Below, in pieces: positions 58,031 to 64,000 of a stretch of 64,000 nt of DNA. The translations under genes and the position numbers were made by a program. Below the pieces are notes generated by a model that worked only from the letters and a program-made list of their open reading frames with translations, had not been told where the DNA came from and did no database searches. Position 1 is the first letter of the stretch; every line of letters begins with the position of its first letter. The stretch comes from Trachythela sp. YZ-2020 (Eukaryota > Cnidaria > Anthozoa > Malacalcyonacea > Clavulariidae), in the NCBI GenBank assembly GCA_016169945.1, contig JADLSH010000379.1, positions 710,001 to 774,000 on the forward strand. Direction: 5' to 3'.

Positions 58031-60116
58031 CTGCTAAAGCGCATTTTTCTATTATTGCAAATGAAAGATTACATAGGGAGTGAGCAAAGGAAAATAATGA
58101 AGTGAAATCAAAAGACGCGATGCTGCGCGTGATACAAAGCACGCATGTTTGTCTAAGCATTTAAATTGAAAATTGTTCCCAGATACTACTGGTGTGTTGG
58201 GTGGCACGATGGTTAGTCACTTTCTCTCTGCATGTTAGAGGATTCAACTAATGAATATGTACCAGTAACAGTATCTGCTGGGTAGTACAATGACAAGTGC
58301 CTTTCAATTCTGCAATATGCAGTTGAATGATTGTTATAAATTAGTATAGCCTAGTCTTAGATTTAGTATAAAATAAGAATATATCTATATAGCATGTTAC
58401 ACTGAATGTTATAGTTGAATAATTGAACATTCTAAAGAACTTGATAGAACGCGATGGAATGAGGAACTTTGCGAAAGCGTAGGAAACAAATGTAAAAATA
58501 TGTGAGGGAAGTTTGTAGGTAGGCTGTGGTCGACCAAGCGAGGAAGTTATGTGGTAGATTAGAGAGGCGTATGGGGAAGTTATGTGCAGTAAAGTGCGTC
58601 AACATTGACCTTCCTCTGCAGAAAAGTTCCCATGGTTGGGACAGCACGTTAGTATAAATAGGAGTCAGCGTTGATGAGAGAGAGGGTTACGAGCGATCGA
58701 GTGTGAACGAGTGTACGAATGTTAAACCGATAGCAGTGATCAGTCATCTGTAACGAGTGTGGATAAAAATTGAAAACGAAACGTGTTGCGAATTGTGAAA
58801 GTTACAGTCCCAACGATCGAGAACCAGCAACAGAATAAAATCAGAAGGATTTTATAACAATTATAATTCAACCAGTCGCATCTGAGAGGAGTGCTTCCAG
58901 TTCGACTCTACTAAACACTACGTTTTCTCCGAGTACTCCAGTTTTTCCCGTGCGTACAGTGGCATTAAGGGATTGCACTTGTATTACTGCATCTCTAGGG
59001 AGAACAGATAGAGCTATATGCAGTATAATTGAAGTTAGTTTAGTTTAGCGACACACGTTTACTCAGAAGTGTAAAAAATGTCAAGCTCGGCCCTTTCCAC
59101 GAGATTGAAATATTTGCATAATAATTAGGTCCATTGATTTAATTATACATCTTTTAAATTTTCGTCACTTACAACATGCAAAATACTAGATTAACATTAT
59201 TTATCTGCAAATATATATATAGAAATTCTTGGTTTGCTACAAACAACTCATAGTTCAGTGTCACTGGACTACCACAGGTCTGAGCACACGTACTATACGC
59301 TCTTACCTCAAAATATTCCACTGTCAATCTTTTAAAACATAACACATCGTCTACTCAAGCCATGACAATGAAAACATACTTATATTCGTTTGCCCTGGTA
59401 TTGTATTCTATAATACAACTTGTCAAGCTGAGTTCGTAAAACTATCAGCACTAGCTTGCGATTTCTGTACTGGAATTTCCCGTCACTGTTAAGGCTGGTT
59501 CACGCGATCCGATTTGTCGCATGTGATTTACTGGATTTGTTGACAAGATAAAGGCCATTGGCTCATTCCTGGCGAAAAGTGTAGTTTTTGCGGTATTGTG
59601 TGAAATCACATACGTCGGGAGAATCAGATCGTGTGAACAGACCTTACAGAACTGGTACGCTTTGTGTAATATGTAGCCATGTGCCAACTAAACAGACCTG
59701 ATTAGCTAACCCGTGTTGATGCCCGTTGACACCCATATATTCACATATATAACTTAAATTCTTGGTTACTTTCTCCCATTCTATGGTTACTTTCTCCCAT
59801 TCTATGCTTACATTATCATAACAGTGGTAACAAGGCACGCGAACGATGCCAAAATATGAATTGGGTAGCAATACTATACTATAGGCATAAACCTGCGTTA
59901 GCTGGTTAGTTTTATTAAACCAATCTTAGATTAAGATGACTTTTGGATTGAAATAAATAATAAATTCCACATCATGTTCTCAACAGACTAGAGTGTCTAT
60001 TTCTAACACATAGAAGTCTCTGTTTCTGCCATTAACCCCACGAAGAAAAGGGTTTCTTCGCAAAAAGCTAAAGACATGTCTGTTTCTAAGAGAGCAGCAT
60101 TCTGTGTCGTAAAACA
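58031..60116. other. ICA1 3' flank and repeats
   Basis: Another CCAGTATAAATAAAG-family SINE copy at about 58865-59045 (GAGTGCTTCCAGTTCGAC, TTTTCTCCGAGTACTCC, TAGTTTAGTTTAG). Otherwise no exon recognised. It should contain the 3' UTR of the minus-strand ICA1 gene. Confidence 0.5.
59491..59645. mobile_element. 155-bp MITE with about 40-bp terminal inverted repeats
   Basis: Left end AAGGCTGGTTCACGCGATCC and right end GATCGTGTGAACAGACCTT are complementary, and the match extends inward to GTGATTT/AAATCAC. Flanking TTA/TA would fit a TA- or TTA-targeting superfamily (Harbinger- or mariner-like); assignment uncertain. Confidence 0.7.
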
Positions 60117-63100
60117 TTAGCACGATCGTTTTGCATCGTTTTCTTGATTTTCCTGTCCGATAGCATCAGGATTCGAAAGCGGATCCAAATCAGAAAACAA
60201 ATTCAACCAAGCGGATAAATTCCCATCCGAAGGTTTGGTTGCCCCTTGCCTCATCCCAGCTTGTTGTCCTGCGGGAGCTGGGGCACTGGGTCCTAGTAGA
60301 GCAGTAGGTGCCAGCCCGCCGATAGTCTGCTGAGCGGGTGTAAAACCAGATGCGGGAGCATAAGGATCAAGGCTTGCAAAGCTATCTATCAAGTCGGAAG
60401 GCATATATTTTGTCGGTGAGTCAAGCTTGTCCTGGCTTGCGGGCAGTTCAACTTGTTGTTCGTTACCAAACATTTTATTCCAGGTTTCAGTAAAACTGCT
60501 GCCATCTCCAAGGTTGTCTGACTGTGTGGGTTGAGACAGGTTACCAAACAGTAGGTCATCTGCAGTAGGTAGGTTGTTGTCTGCACTAAGCAAGTCTTGA
60601 TCTGCAGTTTGGCTTCCTGGGTTGAGTTAAGAATGTAGAATTGAATGATTAGCATTGGTATGAAGGGGTTAATGAAACAATGTACTATGACTGGAGACTA
60701 CAACGCGCAATTTCGTAATGACAATGACAATGCCGATGATGGTGATGAATATCACGGTAATGGTGACAGAGATAATGATGGTGATCAGGTGATGGTAAAG
60801 TTTATGATGGTGGTGATGCAGGTGGTGATATTGTACTGCTGGTGATGAAATGGTCAAGGTGACGGTTATGACAGTAATGATAATAGCAACAGAAATGATC
60901 ATGGGGATGGTAAGATAATGGTTATGATGATGGTGAATGAGTATTGATGGTGATTGAGTATTGATGGTGATTGAGTATTGATGGTGAATGAGTATTGATG
61001 GTGAATGAGTATTGATGGTGAATGAGTATTGATGGTGAATGAGTATTGATGGTGAATGAGTATTGATGGTGATTGAGTATTGATGGTGATTGAGTATTGA
61101 TGGTGATTGAGTATTGATGGTGATTGAGTATTGATGGTGATTGAGTATTGATGGTGATTGAGTATTGATGGTGATTGAGTATTGATGGTGATTGAGCATT
61201 GATGGTGATTGAGTATTGATGGTGAATGAGTAAGGATGGTGATTGAGTATCGATGGTGATTGAGTATCGATGGTGATTGAGTATTGATGGTGATTGAGTA
61301 TTGATGGTGATTGAGTATCGATGGTGATTGAGTATTGATGGTGATTGAGTATTGATGGTGATTGAGTAATGAACTATTGATGGTGATGATGATGACAGTG
61401 GTGAAGGTGATGGTAATCCTGCTGACAGTAATGACCATTAGTTTCACGATTACTTATTCCGTGTTTTCTAACTTTCCCCATGATCATGATTAAAAAACAA
61501 AAGTTTTAATTGCAAACATGAAGAAAACTATCAGGGCAAAGACAATGATAGCGATGAATCACGCTTAGATGGTTTAAAATATCATGGATCAAAATTAAAC
61601 ACAATCAAACAGCAAAATTGAAGGTTTAAAAGTAACCATACCGGACGTACCTGCGATGCCGTTGTTCACTGTATTACCACTGGATGTACCTAAGTTAGCG
61701 AGACCAGGACTAGTGTTATTCAGCATAAAGTCAGACATATTTAATTCACCATCTCCTGTATTGTTACAAGACAATCCCAAAAGATCATCAATTCCTTGGA
61801 AAACAAGAGAGCGCAAATTCTTAGTTTCTCGCCAAGGGTTACATACATAGAACGATGGTAGGCAAAAGAACCAGTAATATAGTAAGATATAGTACAACAG
61901 TCGCAGATAAAAACATCATCTAGGCATCATCCAAGAGCATTTGACAGGTTTTAATCTGGTCAGACAATCATGTTTCACTAGCCATACTTAAAGTGCTACT
62001 AAAGCCAAATATGTTTTTGGCATGTGTAATATTTGGGTCATTCTAAGAAGAAATGTAATATATATTTAAGTAAAAATCCTCATCTTGATCAACTTTTTCA
62101 TTGTCAAAGTTACCGGATATGATGTCATTAGGTGAATGTCATTGTTTTTTGACGCTAAAATTCACCCAAGATGTCATATTCGGTAACTTTGACAATGAAA
62201 AAGTTGATCAAGATGAAGATTTTTACCATAAGGATATATTACATTTCTTCTCAGAACATGCCTGTATTTTTGTAGGTAAGCAAAAATAATTTGCAGTTAG
62301 CCCTGCGAGCGAAGCGAGTAGCCAGAGCAGGTTTGGGGCCGCATAGCTTGCGAGTTGTGGCGGGGGACCGGGCCACTAGGGGCAACGTTTTGAGCAATTG
62401 GGCCTGAGAAAGCCAATTTTGGCAATAGGAAACATAACTCAGGGCTTGACATTTGATAAATAAAATTTGGCCACAGAACATGAAAATAGTCGAACCACAC
62501 AGTTTGATGGCATCCGTTGATGAATTTGCGTCTTCAAGTACAACACCTATTAAATCTGGCTCGGTAAATATTGCAAAAAGATACTGGAAATTTTCTACTA
62601 TACTAGGCTACTAGCGTGCACAAGACCTTCTGATCCAGGTTTGCAGTTAGCTCCAGTCACTTGCAGGTAACGTGGTTACCTCGGATCCCAACATCTGACA
62701 CCCATGCCCCAGAATGATCCAAATATTACACATACCAAAATCATATTTGGCGTTAGTAGCACTTTAACTGAAACCTGTCAAATGCTCGTTACAGACATTA
62801 AAGTTTCACGTGATAATATACATTATTTCTTTATCTGCAATTGTTCATCTTTAGATGCAAATCACGGTACCTCTCGGCACCTTGAAATATCTCGGTTGAA
62901 TATTGCGAAGTTTTTCAGCTGACAACATTTCTAATACGGGGAATGGGAGATTCCTAAGACTCGTCCTCATTAACTCACAAAATCTGGGCTGGTCAAAAGG
63001 AAATTTCACACAACAAAACTTAAAATATATAATACTGTATATACATCATATTCCTTACCTTGAATTACAGCCGAGGAGCTAGGGTCAAGCATAGCAGAAG

Positions 63101-63635
63101 TGGTATCCTCCCGCTTCGCTGGAGAATCCCCAAGTAGATCAGTTGTCCGACTCTCATCACCGGGCGGCGGCATTCGATCAGGGAGGTTATCCAATGAGAT
63201 CAAAGTATCATCATCATCATCATCATCATCGTTCTGAGTTTCTCGGACGTCAGAGCCTTCCTCATCAACTTTCTGAGAATTCTCGTCCTTCTCATCCACG
63301 TGTACCGCTTCTGCAATACGTTCCTCTTTGATCCCCTCTACCCCTCCTTCACCCTCATCGTCATCGTCTATATCATTTTCACGTGTGTATGAATCATCCG
63401 GGATAATATGCTTCAACATTTGAAACTGGTACGAGGGATGACCACGGAATTGCTCGTAAACCTTGGTCAGAGAGTTCGAGGTATTCTCCCAGAATTTAAG
63501 TAAGCTCTGTTGGTAAGCGACCAGCGTGGCAGACAGAAGGTTACAACGGCTGGCGGATAGTAAGTCCACTTTTTGGACCACGTCAACTTTACATTGGTCA
63601 AATTTTTTCTTCGTAACTTTCACCTCGGATTGAAC
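60117..63635 (-). CDS. ICA1: ICA1/ICA69 islet cell autoantigen homologue, 3' half
   Basis: Arfaptin-homology (BAR) protein that works with PICK1 and Rab2 in dense-core and Golgi-derived vesicle traffic (family knowledge). Three exons: 63059-63635, 61651-61794 and 60117-60616; phases compatible; about 407 codons. The first holds the end of the AH/BAR domain (CKVDVVQKVDLLSASRCNLL, VAYQQSLLKFWENTS), then a long acidic linker with an Asp run (eight consecutive D). The last ends with the conserved ICAC signature LSAWLNLFSDLDPLSNPDAIGQ-like block (split as NLSAWLNLFSDLDPL and SNPDAIGQ). FG/NPF-like sequences are absent. The 5' exons with the rest of the BAR domain lie beyond position 64000. Confidence 0.93.
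60935..61372. repeat. 17-bp minisatellite, about 25 units
   Basis: Units of GATTGAGTATTGATGGT with an A/T variant (GAATGAG) clustered in the first third and TATCGATGG variants in the last third. It is in an ICA1 intron and unrelated in sequence to the 17-bp array at 3156-5970. Confidence 0.95.
61937..62785. mobile_element. Long fold-back transposon, interrupted by a later insertion
   Basis: Outer arms GAGCATTTGACAGGTTT at about 61937 and AAACCTGTCAAATGCTC at about 62777, then AAAGTGCTACTAAAGCCAAA paired with TTTGGCGTTAGTAGCACTTT. Inner arms (62047-62130 and 62170-62251) share ATCTTGATCAACTTTTTCAT and GTCAAAGTTACCG. The loop is about 40 bp. The right arm is split at 62257 by about 450 bp of foreign sequence. 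In an ICA1 intron; no transposase. Confidence 0.85.
62257..62709. mobile_element. Nested insertion in the right arm of the fold-back element
   Basis: Sequence absent from the left arm, bounded by the 5-bp direct repeat CAGAA (62252-62256 and 62710-62714) with CATGCC just inside both ends. It contains TTTGCAGTTAGC twice (62291 and 62640) and a GCGAGCGAAGCGAGTAGCC motif. No terminal inverted repeat and no coding frame recognised; class unknown. Confidence 0.7.
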
Positions 63636-64000
63636 CTGTTGCGAATATATCGTTGGTTAAACAGCGCACGTTATTACTCGCTGGGGCACGTGTGATCTCA
63701 TCGACTGTTTAGGTTTGGAGCTCACATTTTTCTCCAATATCCGATTTCTGTCGAATGTGTTAAAGCTATATACAGTACTTCATCTTATTCTTTGCAGTTC
63801 CGCGATAAACAAAATTTTCAAAAATACAAACGAGTTGTTTTAAGCAAATGAGATAGCCATACGAAATAAGACTTCCTTCAAAATTGGGAGATTACGGATG
63901 TTGGCAGACAAAAATTCGAAAAAAGTTCGTCTGGTGCCGTTTATCTATCAGAAGCAGAGAAGGTTGATATAAAAAGCTTTGGTTTAAAAACACCATCGAG
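63636..64000. other. ICA1 intron (right edge)
   Basis: AT-rich sequence upstream of the ICA1 exon acceptor. I see no further exon before the end of the window. Confidence 0.5.

Noticed and set aside
60669..61447. Ser/Ile/His/Gln-rich 176-182 codon frames
   Set aside because: Frames through the 17-bp minisatellite in an ICA1 intron.

Overview
This is a stretch of an animal nuclear genome. It is AT-rich and intron-dense, with GT-AG splice sites on both strands and many short tandem arrays and non-autonomous transposons. The gene content (peptide transporter, motile-cilia assembly factor, NK2 homeobox, cyclic-nucleotide-gated channel, ICA1/ICA69) says metazoan. The compact intron-rich genes and the abundance of tRNA-derived SINEs and hAT-type MITEs suggest a non-bilaterian invertebrate, most likely a cnidarian. 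The phylum is an inference and was not tested by alignment.

Layout. 1-7690 (-): N-terminal two-fifths of an SLC15 proton/oligopeptide transporter, whose intron 2 holds a 2.8-kb minisatellite. 8873-13987 (-): CWC25, a spliceosome factor. 14517-15551 (-): CCDC103/DNAAF19, a dynein-arm assembly factor. 16586-17524 (+): an intronless ankyrin protein with SILK and RVxF protein-phosphatase-1 docking motifs. 18045-30315 (-): the complete 36-exon XRN2 nuclear 5'-3' exoribonuclease. 30601-30976 (+): a 62-residue single-pass membrane protein, head-to-head with XRN2. 34095-44203 (+): a complete 21-exon CNGA-type cyclic-nucleotide-gated channel. 45290-45980: a LINE fragment and a fold-back element. 48044-50041 (+): an NK2-class homeobox gene. 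54259-54567 (-): one immunoglobulin-domain exon of an unidentified gene. 60117-63635 (-): the 3' half of ICA1/ICA69.

Gene models were built by hand from splice sites, reading phase and remembered family sequence. For XRN2, CWC25, CCDC103, CNGA, NKX2 and the small gene, all phases are compatible and the summed coding length is a multiple of three. The genes do not form an operon or pathway; apart from the shared XRN2/small-gene promoter region they look like ordinary unrelated neighbours.

Repeats fill most of the rest: at least eight hAT-like MITE insertions with visible target-site duplications, including two families (two copies each) with 5-bp rather than 8-bp duplications; a pogo-like MITE; fold-back elements, one with a tRNA-like core and one with a nested insertion; tRNA-derived SINEs; three LINE 3'-end remnants; and about a dozen tandem arrays, one of them translated inside XRN2. 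I found no bacterial-type defence locus, CRISPR array or clear novel multi-gene system.
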